Part shown: positions 46,938 to 58,955 of the stretch, piece by piece | Numbering within the stretch: the stretch's first letter is position 1 | Layout: each line of letters opens with the position of its first letter | Assembly: GCF_000247695.1 (NCBI RefSeq) | Contig: NW_004624748.1 | Span: forward strand, 8,911,973 to 8,975,972 | Origin: Heterocephalus glaber | Lineage: Eukaryota > Chordata > Mammalia > Rodentia > Bathyergidae | Direction of reading: 5' to 3' | DNA length: 64,000 nt | Translations under genes and position numbers: made by a program | Notes under the pieces: generated by a model | What the model saw: the letters and a program-made list of their open reading frames with translations, nothing else | Told to the model about the DNA's origin: nothing | The model's database searches: none

Positions 46938-48334
46938 TTTTTTTTAATTTAAAAAAAAATTTTTAAGTAACTTTATTATCAAACATACAAAAAATTAAAA
47001 CCATTCAAAGAAGAACAATGCAAGGGGAAAAAAACTACAATAATATTCAAATATAGTAGAACTCAACCAAAACAAAACTGAAAAGCACTTAAACATTTTT
47101 CCGTGTAACCTAAAAAAGTATCTCAAGCACCAACAAGACACCAGAGGATGTGATTTGTTTCAGAAAGATCCCCAAAACCAACATTGAACAAATAATGATC
47201 TGGAAAAAACTCCAGTTAGCAGATTCCACATAAGCCAAGCTTCTCCCTAATCTAAATTTCAATACAGTCATATGACATGTGATGGAAACACAGTCCGAGA
47301 AATATGTTATTAGGCCATTTCATCTTTGTGTATCCTTAATTACACTTTCAGTTTCTTACACTAGAGAAACTATTCGGTATTTATACATGTGTGTCCTGTT
47401 TATTTCACTTAAGAGGAAATAGCTGCATCCATTTAGCTATAAATGTCTCTAGTTTCTGGTTGTTTATGGCTGAGTAGTACTCCATTTTATTAAAAAACTA
47501 CATCTTCTTTATCCAGTCTCCAGTTGATGGGCACTTGAGTTGTTTCCAAGCTTTCGGTATTAAGAACTGTGCTGCTATAAACATGGGTGCATATATATCG
47601 CTGTGGTGAGATTCTTTTAATTTTTTTGTGAAGATACCCAGCAGGGGAATAGCTGGGTTGAATAGGACCTCTAGTCCTAGTTCTTTGAGGTATCTCCATA
47701 CTGAGTTCCACAGTGTTTGCACCAGTCTGCACTCCCACCAACAATGGAGAAGGGCTCCTTTCTCCCCACATCCCCACCAGCATTTGTTATTAGATGATTT
47801 CTTAATAGCAACCATTCTTTCTAGGGTGAGGTGGAATCTCAGTGTTGCATCTCTCAAATGACCTGTGCTTTTGAACATTTTTTCATATATTTATTTACTG
47901 CTTTTACTTGTCTGAGAAATGTCTGTTCATTTCAGATGCCCATTTTTTTGTTTGTTTTTGTTTTTTGGGGGTACTGGGGATCGAACTCGGGACCTTGCAT
48001 TTGTGAGGCAGGTGCTGGAAGATGCCCATTTTTGAATTGGGTCTTTGAATTTGGGGGTTCTGATTTTTTTCAGTGCTTTATATATTCTAGATAGTAGACC
48101 TTTGTCTAAGGTACAGTTGCTGAAAATTTTTTCTGACATTGTAGGTTGCCTCTTAGCTCTGTTGGTGGTTTCTCTTGCCGTGCAGAAGCTTTTTAATAAG
48201 ATGAGATCCCAGTTGTTGATTCTTTGTGCAGGTTCCTGTGCCACTGAGGTTTTGTTTATAAAGTCTTTTCCTATACCAATATCTTCAAGAGTTCTACCTA
48301 ATTTATCTTCCAGCAAATTTAGTGTTTCTGTCCT
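46938..48334 (-). mobile_element. L1 copy 1, antisense, 5'-truncated
   Basis: Minus strand: last part of ORF2 around 47490-47880 (NNKCWWGCGEKGALLHCWWE, NPAIPLLGIF, CPSTGDWIKKM) then 3'UTR down to a poly(T) near 46938. Frame is broken and the 5' end is missing, so it is inactive. An ID sits inside at 47941-48019. Flanks GGCAAAGGTTTT (46929) and GGCAAAGGTTTTTT (48335) are its TSD. Confidence 0.8.
47941..48019 (-). mobile_element. ID SINE inside L1 copy 1
   Basis: Lacks the far A-box end; GATGCCCATTTTT on both sides shows a truncated insertion. Confidence 0.88.
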
Positions 48335-48342
48335 GGCAAAGG

Positions 48343-49418
48343 TTTTTTAAAAATAAATTTTATTTTATTTTATCCCATTTATGTACAAAAGCTTTGTTTT
48401 CACTTTTTCCTTTATTTTTACTTTTTTTCTTATCCCTTCCTTTCTCCTTGCCTCCTCCTTTGTTCCCCTTCCCATTTGAACACTTTCTTCCCATTTCCCA
48501 ACATCCATTATATATCTCAATCCTTATTTCCACATTCAGTTTCTCACACCAGAGAAACAATGTGATATTTAAACGTGTGTCTGATTTACTTCACTTAAGG
48601 GTATGGTCTCAAGGTCCATCCATTTAATTATAAATGTCTGAAGCTCATCTTCTTTATGGCAGAGTAGTACTCCATTGTATAAAAAAACCTACATCTTCTT
48701 ATCCACTCATCAGTTGATGGGCATTTGGGCTGTTTCCAAGATTTAGCTGTTACAAACTGTGCTGCTGTAAAAATGGGTGTGCATGTATTGCTGTGGTATG
48801 ATGCTTTTAATTCTTTTGGGAAGATACCCAGCAGGGAAATAGCTGGGTCAAATGGAACCTCTAGTTTTAGTTTTTTGAGAAATCTCTGCACTGATTTCCA
48901 CAGTGGTTGCACCAGTTTGCACTCCCACCAACAGTAGAGAAGGGTTCCATTTTCCCCACAGCCTCTCCAGCATTTGTTATTGGTTGATTTATTTTCTTTC
49001 TTTCTTTTTTTTTTTTTTTTTTTTTTTTGGTACCAGGCATAGAACTCGGGTCCTTGTGCCTGCAGAGCAGGCGGTGAAACCACTGAGCTAAATCCCTGGG
49101 CCTGGTTGATTTCTTGTTAGCAGCCATTCTTTCTGGAGTAAGATGGAATCTCAGCATTGTTTTAATTTGCATCTCTCAAATGACCAGTTATGTTGAACAT
49201 TTTTTCATATATTCATTAGCCTTTTCTAATTTTTTAACTGAGAAGTGTCTCTTTATTTCAGGTGCTGATTTTTGCATTGAGTCTTTAAGTTTGGGGGGGG
49301 TCTGATTTTTTTTGGAGTTCTTTGAATATTCTAGATAATAGTCCTTTATCAGAATAGCTGGTAAGAAATTTTTTTCCACTTTATGGGTTATTTCTTCACT
49401 CTGTTGGTGCTTTCTCTT
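48343..49418 (-). mobile_element. L1 copy 2, antisense, 5'-truncated
   Basis: Minus strand: ORF2 C-terminus at about 48630-49000 ([41 protein letters not shown]), 3'UTR with polypurine tract to 48343. Broken at 49003-49100 by an ID. Inactive. Confidence 0.82.
49003..49100 (-). mobile_element. ID SINE inside L1 copy 2
   Basis: T21, GGTACCAGGCATAGAACTCG, ends CTAAATCCCTGGGCC; TGGTTGATTT on both sides. Confidence 0.9.
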
Positions 49419-49432
49419 CGCAAAGTTTTTTT

Positions 49433-49520
49433 CTTTTTTTTTTTGGTACTGGGGATCGAACTCAGGACCTTGTGCTTGCGAGGCAGGCAGCAGAACCACT
49501 GAGCTAAATCCCTGGCCCTT
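49433..49520 (-). mobile_element. ID SINE at the shared insertion site
   Basis: T-run, GGTACTGGGGATCGAAC to CTAAATCCCTGGCCC; GCAAAGTTTTTTT on both sides (49420-, 49522-). Confidence 0.9.
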
Positions 49521-49865
49521 GGCAAAGTTTTTTTTGAAAGTATCTGGACTTGATGAAAATTTTTTTCCGTGCGCTAGTGTTTTATAAGTATCTCAAAAGA
49601 AAAAATCAGGTTACCTAATAGGAAAAAGGTGTGACTGTCTTGGACATGTTATCTACAGTACTAAATGCTATAAAACATAGCCGTTTATAGAGCTGTCAGG
49701 AAAAATAATTTGGACATAAAAATGCTATTATAGTCAGTTAAACTTTTTTAGCAATGAGGCAAACCCAGTCAGTTTTTTTGTAAAAGGGACCAAAGTTAAA
49801 ATACCAAGTGAAAGATAGCTTATACCTAAAAATCAATTATAATTTGATTAAAGACATAAACATGA

Positions 49866-49946
49866 GGGCCAGGGATTTAGCTCAGTGGTTTCGCCGCCTG
49901 CTGCGCAAGCGCAAGGACCCGAGTTCGATCCCCGGTACCAAAAATA
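49866..49946 (+). mobile_element. Near-consensus ID SINE
   Basis: GGATTTAGCTCAGTGGTTTCG...GAGTTCGATCCCCGGTACC; TSD AGACATAAACATGA (49852-49865) / AGATATAAACATGA (49947-49960). Looks among the youngest copies here. Confidence 0.93.
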
Positions 49947-50369
49947 AGATATAAACATGAAAGGCAAAATTCCCAGATTTTAGGATGCCATCTTTGTGAT
50001 CTAAGAATTGGGCAAGATTTCTTAAACCAGATTCAAAGATTTAAAGGAATGCTCACTAACAGTACTTGAGATTTCAGTTGTAAATAATTGTGTTTTCATA
50101 ATGATCAAAACTTGGAAGCTACATTAAAAAAACCCTGTGGATATGAAATTGATTAAAGAAGTTTGGAAGCATCTATCAAGGAAATTCTTACAGTCTGTAA
50201 CAATGACTACCTTAATCTACTGTTTTAGAAAAATGTCCACACTATGTCCGTGTTCAGTGCAAAATATAATGCACTGTAATATGTGTGTGAGACAGGAAAA
50301 AAGATGGCAATATTAAGAGCCATTTTTATTGATGAGAAATTAGTTGTGACCCTCCCAAATATCATTTAG

Positions 50370-50690
50370 AATTTATTTTCCTCATTCTGTAGGTTGCCTC
50401 TTCACTTTTGATTATGTCCTTTGACACACAATAGTTTTTATGTTTGATGTAGTCCATTTGTCAAGTTTTGCTTTTGGTACCTATGCCTTAGTTGTCATAA
50501 TGAAAAAATCATTGCCAAGTCCAGTGTTACGAAGTTTTTTTTTATGGTTTCTTCTAAGAGTTTTGTAATTTTAATATTTATGTTTAGGTTTTTAGTTCAT
50601 TTTGTGTGAATTTTTGTGTATGGTATAAAGGTCTTTTTATTTTGCATGTGGATATCTGGTAAAGAAAGTATGGAAGTATCAAGTGTGTTA
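50370..50690 (-). mobile_element. L1 fragment, antisense
   Basis: GTAGTCCATTTGTCAAGTTTTGC...AAATCATTGCCAAGTCCAGTG...TTCTAAGAGTTTTGTAATTTT is the inverse of an internal L1 stretch. Confidence 0.65.
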
Positions 50691-51092
50691 ACAATTGTTA
50701 TTTGGGAGTATTAGTGTTATAGATGATTTTTACTTCAGTTTCTTTTCTGTACTGTACATATAGACTAAAAAATGTAATCCAAGCAGTTGTTTTACTTTAT
50801 AATATTACTTTCTTTCCTAAAAGTTTCTTCTTTCCTCACCTCTATTTTTTCTTGCAAACCTATTCTTTAACATTATATAATAATAAGCACTAGTAATGTA
50901 ATAAAGAGCAAGTAATTTAATTCTTTGCTCCTTTCTATGATATATTTTCCCCCTCAATATTGATACCTAATGTACAACATAATAGAGGCCATTAATTGGA
51001 AGGAACACTTTTTTTACAAGAGCACTTAAAAATACCCACTTAGCCTTTTAGAAATGTGTAGACCTCTAATTATAACTTTGTGTAACCTTCAG

Positions 51093-51290
51093 GAATTCAA
51101 AAAGCAACCAGAGTAAAAAGAAAGGGCCACGTACTCCTAGTCCACCCCCTCCTATACCAGAAGATATTACTCTGGGAAAGAAATATAAAGAGAAGTATAA
51201 AGTGAAAGACAGGATAGAAGAAAAACCAAGGGATGGAAAGGACAGAGGACGAGATTTTGAAAGGCAGAGAGAAAAGAGAGACAAACCAAG
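51093..51290 (+). CDS. ZC3H13: ZC3H13 coding exon 7
   Basis: Completes Arg249 and encodes 250-314 plus two bases of residue 315. Starts NSKSNQSKKKGPRTPSPPPP, a proline-rich patch with TPSP sites, then IPEDITLGKKYKEKYKVKD and a highly charged RDGKDRGRDFERQREKRDK tail. In frame with both neighbours. Donor AAG|GTAAGG. Confidence 0.96.
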
Positions 51291-51464
51291 GTAAGGAAGA
51301 TTTTGTTTTTAACAGTATTTCTTTTGTATTTACTTTTCAGAAACTCAGTCATTATTGTCATGGGTTTGTTTTCAACTATGTGTATGTATAATATTCCCAT
51401 AATGAGCTAAACAATTATTAAACATAATTCAGTAAACATTAACTTTTAAAACTTACTGAAAATT

Positions 51465-51970
51465 TTTTTATTGTGGTAAAAACATAAAAATTACTATCTA
51501 AATTAGTTTTAAGTATACGGTTCAATAGTATTGGGTATTATAAACCTTGTTGTGAAATATCTCCAGAACTTTTTCATCTTGCAAATTTGAAGCTGTACTT
51601 TTCAAATAATAACTGCCTTTGTTTTCCTTCTCCCAGCCTCTGTAACCTTTATTCTATACTGTGTTTTTGTGAATTTGACTACTTTACATGTCTCATATAA
51701 GTAAAATCATACATTATTGGCATAAAGTCCCTAGGGTTCATTTGTGTTATAGTACATGGCAAAATTCCCTTATTTTTTCAGGGTGAATAATTTTTTGTGT
51801 GGGGTAAATAATACTTATTTATTCATTCATCTGTCGACGAACATTTGGGTTCCTTCCACCTTTTGATTGTAGTGAATAATACTGCTATAAGCATAGGCCT
51901 GCAAATATCTCTTAGGAGACTCTGCTTTCAGTTCCTTTGGATATATAAATAGAAATGAGATTGCTCATTT
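51465..51970 (-). mobile_element. Old L1M 3' end, antisense
   Basis: TTTTATTGTGGTAAAAACATA...GGTTCAATAGTATTGGG...CATTTGGGTTCCTTCCACC is the inverted L1M 3'UTR. Confidence 0.65.
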
Positions 51971-52466
51971 ACATAATAGTTGTGTTTTAACACATCTTTT
52001 CTTAGTCACTAGACTTTCAAAAGAGTAGTAAGAGTAGAGAAGAAAATGTAAAGATATTTAAATTAAATGTAAAATTTTCTGAAACTGAAAAGATGAGTAA
52101 GGAGAAAATAAAGTTAAAATGGTAAAGCCTTTACTTGACAAGACATTAGTGGTCTGGTCTTACATCTTAGCTTGATTATTTAAACTAGAATTGAAGTTTT
52201 TTCTTTCATGCTGTAGACACCAAGTTGCAATAGAAATGTGATTGAGCTCTATTAGGTGGTTTTTATAGATATTATGAGTAAACTGTTTTGGTTTTTCCAT
52301 TCTATGAACTAATCATGAAAGGCTATTGTAGACACTTGTGAAACAATTTTAATATATTTGAGAAATAAACTCACAGTATCAGTTCAATAGGAAGACATTA
52401 TTAATTTTGATATTTCTAACATGACTAGCACTTGATGAAATTGAAATCAAAAAGTACCCAGATAAG

Positions 52467-52612
52467 CCAGGCATGGTGACACATGCCTGTAATCCCACCA
52501 CTGAGGAGGCTGGAGCAGGAGGATCACTGCAAGTTTGAGGCGAGCCTGGGATATGTAGTGAGTTCAAGGTCAGCCTGAATTTTACAAAATAAGATGCTGT
52601 CTCAAAAAAAAA
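52467..52612 (+). mobile_element. B1 SINE
   Basis: GCCAGGCATGGTGACACATG to GCTGTCTCAAAAAAAAAG; flanks AGTACCCAGATAA on both sides are a TSD. Confidence 0.9.
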
Positions 52613-52662
52613 GTACCCAGATAATAGTGATTTTCCTGTTCAATAGGATATATTTGTTTGTT

Positions 52663-52746
52663 CGTTTGTTTTTGGTACTGGGGATCGATCTCGGGACCTT
52701 GCACTTGCAAGGCAGGTGGCAGAACCACTGAGCTAAATCCCCAGCT
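52663..52746 (-). mobile_element. ID SINE
   Basis: GTTTTTGGTACTGGGGATCG to CTAAATCCCCAGC; TAGGATATATTTG both sides. Confidence 0.9.
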
Positions 52747-53127
52747 GTGGTAGGATATATTTGAATAGCCATCATTGGTTTTCCAATATCAAGCATTTCT
52801 ACTTGTATCTAAAAGTAAATAAATGCTACTTAAGAGTCAGTTACAGTTTAGTGACTTATGGCTTTTTTTATATTAAAAAAGAACAACAGTTTTTTAAAAG
52901 CATAAAGCTAAAAGGAATCATAAATCACTAGGTATTTAGATGAATCCACATAGCAAATTTTTATATTTTAGTCAACTATTATCCAAAAGCCCTTTTTCTT
53001 TGCCTAAATTTTTGTTCTGTGAATCCTAATATATATGATCACTTTCCTGACTTACTAATATACATTTTATAGATTTAAACCTTTTATTAAAAGATATACA
53101 AAGGCATCATTTATATACAGCAACGTA

Positions 53128-53312
53128 TATAGCTGTGGTTTTCAACCAGGGATTATTTTGGCTCATAGGGGATATTTGGGGGTATCTGAAGTCATGTCAC
53201 AACTCAGATGAGAGTGATGCTCCAGACATCTAGTGAGTATTGGTCAGGGATGCTGCTGAACATCCTACAGCGTTATACAAAATGTCAGCAGTGAAAGGTT
53301 GAGAAACCTTGA
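53128..53312. mobile_element. MER5A-like hAT-Charlie element
   Basis: GTGGTTTTCAACCAGGGATTA...CATCTAGTGAGTATTGGTCAGGGATGCTGCTGAACATCC...GGTTGAGAAACC follows MER5A end to end. Confidence 0.85.
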
Positions 53313-54246
53313 TTTAGGGTTAATAATGATTTTGCCATCATTTCAGATATCTTAAAAATAAACATTTATCAAAGGAACTGAGTGTAATTCCAGAATACTT
53401 TGTCTAGAATGTCAGAATTTTTCTTAAAAAAAGCATTGATAATTAACAGGGCATGTGATATCTAGAATGTTATTTTTAAACATTAGACCTGTTTCCTTTA
53501 GGTATTGCACAAATGTGTGTATTTCATTTCCTGTCATGCCCACACTATGACATAACAGACTGTAATAGTTACTCAGTTGTACTTTGTATTGTCGTAAGTG
53601 GTTCCTCTGGTAGGAGTAAAATATAATTTGAAGGAAGCTTTAGTTAAACAATAATTATATGCTGAATCTTAATTTGTGCCACCCACAAGAAAAGGCAGAT
53701 TATTTAAGATAACCCGTAGCATATACTTGTCTTTTCCTTAACCCTACAATTCTTTTACAGTTCAAAATGTCAACCCATGCAGCATAGACTTTGCTTGGCT
53801 TTGCTGGTGGTAACTCCCCTTTTCCCACAACCTTGAATTTACTTCCATTTTCACATCTACTTCCTATCTAGATATTATGACTGTGTTTTCTCTGTGGCTG
53901 TTCACACTTTCAGATTATCAGAGTAAATTCCATACTTTAAGTTAGAATAGGTAGTCTTTGCTCAGGAAGAATGTTGCCTGAAAAAAGTGGCACCAAAGCT
54001 TGGGAGATAGGTACTGAATATCTCTTATAGAGCTATTGCTCTCACTTGGCTTACAAATCAGATACATCTTTAAAAAATAACTTAGAGTTTTACAGCATTG
54101 TGAATTAGAATTTATCCTAGAATATTACCTATATTTTTAGCTTTATCTTTTACATTCAATTTTGTTTTTCCTTTGACTAGAATTGAAGGCTCTTGAACAG
54201 GTTTTTAAAAAATAACTAATTAACTTTTTACTGTTTACCCTCATAG

Positions 54247-54557
54247 ATCTACTTCCCCGGCAGGACAGCATCATTCTCCTATATCTTCTAGGCATCACTC
54301 CTCATCTTCACAATCAGGATCGTCTATTCAAAGACATTCTCCTTCTCCTCGCCGAAAAAGAACTCCTTCACCATCCTACCAACGGACGTTAACTCCATCT
54401 TTACGACGTTCTGCTTCTCCTTATCCTTCACATTGTTTGTCTTCTCCTCAGAGAAAGCAAAGTCCTCTAAGACATCGCTCTCCAATGCGAGAGAAAGGGA
54501 GGCATGACCATGAGAGGACCTCACAGTCACATGATCGGCGTCATGAAAGGAGAGAAG
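54247..54557 (+). CDS. ZC3H13: ZC3H13 coding exon 8, SP/RS-rich
   Basis: Completes residue 315 and encodes 316-418 plus one base of 419. Begins STSPAGQHHSPISSRHHSSS and continues with repeated S-P, SPRRKR and RSP motifs, then RERT/HDRRHERRE. This is an RS-like, probably phosphorylated disordered domain as in splicing-associated nuclear proteins. Acceptor CTCATAG, donor AAG|GTATGC. Frame intact over 311 bases. Confidence 0.97.
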
Positions 54558-57113
54558 GTATGCACCAATTTTATCCTGTTATTTTTGCTTAATTTTATCC
54601 TGTTCTTATGTAGATATTTTCTTTATTAAAAAGTCGAGATTCATATTTATTGTTATAATAAGGAATAGAAGATTGTGCTGTATTAAGTCCTCTGTTACCT
54701 ACAGACTAGAGTTCTTAAGGACAACAGGAGATTATAAAAGACAGGAATGTAGGATAAGTACAAGAAGTGGGCATGCTAAGTTGGTCTTTTATTTAATTAG
54801 GGTGTTTTACTCTGAGTACTTTTGGCTATTTGATTCTTAAGAGTGCCCCTTTCTATTACTTAATGTGTTATTGAACAAAGGAAGTAAAGGGAAGAAAAGC
54901 AGCAAAATAGGAAAGAGTTTAAAAGTGTTGAAAGTGTTTTGATAAAGAAGTTAGGGCTGGAGAAACTTTCGGAAATTCAGTGCAACCAAGTCATTGAATT
55001 TCTAGCTATAAATCCATAATAAAGAAGTAAGAAGGCCGAGAGTATAGCTCATTGGTAGAACTCTTTCCTAAGTTGTGCCGGGCTCTGGGTTCTATGATTG
55101 GCACTGAAAAAGGAAAAGAAAAGAAAGTAAGCAAAGCCATTTGTCTTTTTAGAGTTCTGAGAATTAAGTTAATGTTAGATAAGCTGTTCCTTATACAGGC
55201 TGACATGTGCACAGTCAAATAGCTTTCATCTCTTTCTGTGCATCTTACCTTTGTTTATTTAACTTTTCCTCATTTCTCCTGAGTTAGTTTTGAACAAAGA
55301 GAATACTCAGTAAATACTTGTTTACTTGCAACATTTCTGTTTAATAAGCATTTTAAATCCCTGTCTGTGAGTATAGTATAGTAATCTCCCATGAATGATT
55401 CTAAACTTAGTTCCTCTCTTCCTATCAATAATCCAAGCAGTATTTAATCTTTTTATTCAAGAAAATGGTGGATGTATGTGTAAGGGGAGAAAAAAACCCC
55501 TGTTTTATAGACTTAATCCTTTTGTACGTGATTCTGGAACCAGATCAGTGCAATAGTATATATGGAACTTTGTGGTATATTTATGAAACACATGATGGAA
55601 ACATTAGTGCAATGTTTATGGAACATTTGTAAGATCAGAAAAATCTCTTATACCTATCTGTTAATTTTAAGAAGACATTTAACAACTAGAGCAGAACAAG
55701 AATATAATATACATTTAATGACTACTTATCAAAAAAACTATTATGAAATATACTAATAAAGGGAAAGTAATATGCCTCATAGAAATGCTTCTTTTTATGA
55801 TAAGAACATATGATACAGGAAGAATCTTTTGTAATAGGATGTTTCTTTAACCTTCCATAAAAGAGATTTGGCAAATGTTTATTCTCTATTTAGATGTCAT
55901 TTTTTGAAATAAGGATAATTTCAGTGGAGTTATAGGGAAGTAAGTAAAGAATAAAATACAATAATTAGATATATTTGTAAGGACAGATGGCATCGTGAAG
56001 AAAGGAACTGGTACTAAATGAACACATTTTTAAGGCTGGTGGTGTAAGAGGGGAGCTCATAGTTGTACAAAGATGGGGATGGTGATATATCAGATTCTTG
56101 CCTCTTGCTTCTGTCCTTAAACAGCATTTTTGGGTTGTAAGTATGTAGACAAAGGCACTGGCCAGGAAGATTGGTTATTGAGGTGAGGGTCTAAAGGCCT
56201 TGTGCATACTGGATGTTTGGGTCTTTGAGAAAGTCTATGGACCTAACTAAAAGGGATAAAGAAAATGGACATAAGTTTATATTTTAGGCATAATGCTGCT
56301 ACAGTTGCTAAAACATCTTCAGATTAGGACAATTCAAGTATGAAAGCAGCTTGCAGAACTTGATTTTTTTTAAAAAGGGCAGGATTTATTTTTGATTCTT
56401 ATTAAATTTTTTTTGGCTACATGTCACATGTATGTTATAGTCAATTTATGCCTTTTCTATGCATATTTAAATAGTGGTTCCTAATCTTTGCAAATTCCCA
56501 TGAGGGTATGGGGTTGACTAAGCCATCTAATCTTTGGGCCTCTTTCCTTGATATATAAAATGACAGATTTGGTTTAGATAATCAGTGAGGTTCAGTTTTT
56601 TAAAATGAAAATTTTTTTTCTGTGATATATTAGAAAATCCGTTAAGTGAGAAAACTGTAAAAACTGTTGCACACATGAATATAATACTATTAAGAGCTCA
56701 GGAAAAGTGAGTAACTATTTATTTGCCAGTGGGCTTACTGTGAGCTATTCTCCAGTGCTTAAGTACAGTTGAGCTGGTCATATGTGTCCTGGTCTACTTT
56801 ATACTTAGTAGATTTGGTTAACATCATTGTATATCTAGATCTAAAAGTGGTTTCTATAAAGTAAGTCATCAATAATGTAGATCCACTTATTTGTTTCATT
56901 TGTTTAGGATCAAGTGTTAATAAAATTATCTTTTGAATTTTAACATACAGATGGTTTTAATTTTATTATTTGCCCCTGTTTTCTTCTTTTTTCTTGCAAA
57001 GAACATGAATTACTTATGTAATAAAATTTTAAAAGCTCTGTATTAAATATATTATCTTGCTTCCTGAAAATTTTTTAAATGAATTACATTTGATTTCCAA
57101 AATTGTGTTACAG
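54558..57113 (+). other. ZC3H13: ZC3H13 intron 9
   Basis: Intron of about 2.6 kb with one diverged ID near 55032. Positions 55120-57100 are AT-rich single-copy-looking DNA with no feature recognised. Confidence 0.85.
55032..55120 (+). mobile_element. Diverged ID SINE
   Basis: GAGAGTATAGCTCATTGGTA and GGGTTCTATGATTGGCACTG. Confidence 0.7.
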
Positions 57114-57578
57114 AAACTAGAGGCAAAAGGGATAGAGAAAAGGATACAAGAGAGGAACGAGAGTATGAGCAGGATCAGAGCTCTTCTAGAGACCACAGAG
57201 ATGACAGAGAACCCCGAGATGGTCGGGACCGGAGAGATACCAGAGACACTAGAGAACGAAGGGAACTGAGAGATTCCAGAGACCTCCGGGACTCCAGGGA
57301 GATGAGGGATTACAGCAGAGACACGAAAGAGAGCCGGGATCCCAGAGACTCTCGGTCCTCTCGTGATGCCCATGATTACCGGGACCGTGAAGGTCGAGAT
57401 ACTCATCGAAAGGAGGAAATGTACCAAGAAGAATCCCGGAGTTATGGCAGAAACCACTTGAGAGAAGAGAGTTCTCGTACTGAAATAAGAAATGATTCCA
57501 GAAATGAGTCTCGAAGTGAAATTAGGAATGACCGGATGGGCAGAAGTAGGGGGAGAGTACCAGAGTTACCTGAAAAGG
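57114..57578 (+). CDS. ZC3H13: ZC3H13 coding exon 9, RD/RE-rich repeats
   Basis: Completes residue 419 and encodes 420-573 plus one base of 574. After TRGKRDREKDTREEREYEQD comes a run of RD/RDT/RDSR units (RDGRDRRDTRDTRERRELRD and so on), then SRTEIRNDSRNESRSEIRND and RMGRSRGRVPELPEKG. Arg/Asp-Glu low-complexity mixes like this are typical of ZC3H13. Donor G|GTAAGT at 57579. The gene continues past the window; roughly two thirds of the protein, including the C-terminal region that binds the writer complex, is missing here. Antisense frames over this exon are shadows. Confidence 0.97.
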
Positions 57579-58111
57579 GTAAGTATTTCGGCTTGTCAAT
57601 GAACTGTATCTTGTATATTCATTTTTAAAAAGTTTATTAATACATGTTTGCAGTAAATGAAGTCTACATTCATCTTAGGAAGTAGTTGCATGTACAAAAC
57701 ATATCTTGGTTCTTTTTTTATTCCCCTTCCCCTCCCCACCCACCTCTCTCTGTCTCTAGATCCCCTTACCCCATTTTCATTATTATTGTTATTTGTTTTT
57801 CAGTTCATGTTTGCAACATAACAATGTTTACATTCATTCTGGGTATTTGGTACATGTACATGAAACAATTTAAATCTTTTTACATCCGCTTCTCACCCTC
57901 GGTCTCTTGGACCTCTTCCCATTTGCAGAAGTTCTATCGCCCTGTTTCCTCTTATCAATCTTTTATTTTACTCTTTACTTGTACTTTGAGTATTCAAATG
58001 AGAGAAACCATACAGTATTTAAGCTTGTATGTCTGATTTATTTCACTGACCATTATATTTTCCAGGTGTATTCATTTTCCTACAAATGTCTCAGATTTAT
58101 CCTTTTTTTTC

Positions 58112-58190
58112 CTTTTTTGTACTGGGGATCAAACTTGGGTTCTTGTGCTTCCGAGGCAGGCAGCGGAACCACTGAGCTAAATCCCCAGCC
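58112..58190 (-). mobile_element. ID SINE inside L1 copy 3
   Basis: TTTTGTACTGGGGATCAAAC to CTAAATCCCCAGCCC; AAATTTATCC-like flanks. Confidence 0.88.
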
Positions 58191-58254
58191 CTAAATTTAT
58201 CCTTCTTTCTAGCCGAGTAGTATTCCGTTATGTATAGATACTACATTTTCTTTT

Positions 58255-58341
58255 CTTTTTTTTTTTTGGTACCGAAGATTGGTACAGGACCTTGCACTTG
58301 CAAAGCAGGCAGCAGTACCACTGAGCTAAATCCCTAGCCCA
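58255..58341 (-). mobile_element. ID SINE inside L1 copy 3
   Basis: GGTACCGAAGATTGGTACAGG to CTAAATCCCTAGCCC; TACTACATTTTCTTT flanks. Confidence 0.88.
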
Positions 58342-58869
58342 GTACTACATTTTCTTTCTCCACTTATCTGTTGATAGACATGTAGGCTGCTTCCAAGATT
58401 TAGCTCTTTTGAATTGTGCTGCTATAAACATTGGTATACATATATCACTCTATCTTGTATGTTTATATAGAAAATACTAAGCCTCCTAAGACTTCTAAAT
58501 ATATAATTTCTTACATTCATTGTTATTATTTTGTCAAAGTATTTCTCAGTGAATTGAATTTGTGATCTTCCCTATAAATTCTGTATTAGAATTATTAAAG
58601 TAGCAAAACACAGGGGCCCCAGGATGGGTTAAATACCTCCTGGTTGGGGTCATGCCTACTATCTTGATTAACGTGGAATACTAAGAAAATTACTATCAAG
58701 CCAAACATTAAAATTATAAAAAAGTAATTTCTAATAAACTGGTATATGTGATAAAATAATCATTAAAATAGTTAAATAGTATATTTTCAAAATTGGTGGC
58801 ATCATAAAGACTGATTTATGTATTCAGTATTTGCACTTGTTTCAAACAATCACGTACTGAACGAAATTC

Positions 58870-58955
58870 CTTTTTTTTGGTATCAGGGATCTAACTGGGG
58901 TCCTTGTGCTTGCGCAGCAGGCGGCAAAACCACTGAGCTAAATCCCAGCTCCCCT
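58870..58955 (-). mobile_element. ID SINE
   Basis: TTTTTTGGTATCAGGGATC to CTGAGCTAAATCCCAGC; AAACAATCACGTACTG / AAACAATCACATACTG flanks. Confidence 0.88.

Larger units (their letters stand above)
43210..51092 (+). other. ZC3H13: ZC3H13 intron 7
   Basis: Intron of about 7.9 kb. Contains an ID near 43302, a mariner-type MITE, L1 3' ends, and at 46929-49535 a cluster of two antisense L1 copies and several IDs stacked at one site, then a near-consensus ID at 49866 and an L1 piece at 50370. Positions 44160-45580 are AT-rich with nothing recognised. Confidence 0.85.
51291..54246 (+). other. ZC3H13: ZC3H13 intron 8
   Basis: Intron of about 3 kb with an old antisense L1 3' end (51465-51970), a B1, an ID and a MER5A-like remnant (53128-53312). 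Positions 53320-54240 show nothing recognisable. Confidence 0.85.
57628..58465 (-). mobile_element. L1 copy 3, antisense, 5'-truncated
   Basis: L1 3'UTR with pyrimidine tract (57628-58090) then the end of ORF2 (GTAGTATTCCGTTATG, TGTTGATAGACATGTAGGCTG), split by IDs at 58112 and 58255. Begins only 50 bases after ZC3H13 exon 9. Confidence 0.7.

Noticed and set aside
47490..49172. Reverse-transcriptase-like proteins as host genes
   Set aside because: The motifs are L1 ORF2 C-termini; both copies are 5'-truncated, frame-broken and SINE-interrupted.
49866..49946. tRNA gene candidates (A and B boxes in ID elements, including 43302)
   Set aside because: The units lack a pairing acceptor stem (5' GGGGATT has no complement before the tail), end in GGTACC plus an A-run and sit between target-site duplications. 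They are SINEs.
57029..57457. Antisense 142-codon frame over ZC3H13 exon 9
   Set aside because: Shadow of the Arg/Asp repeat codons read on the other strand.
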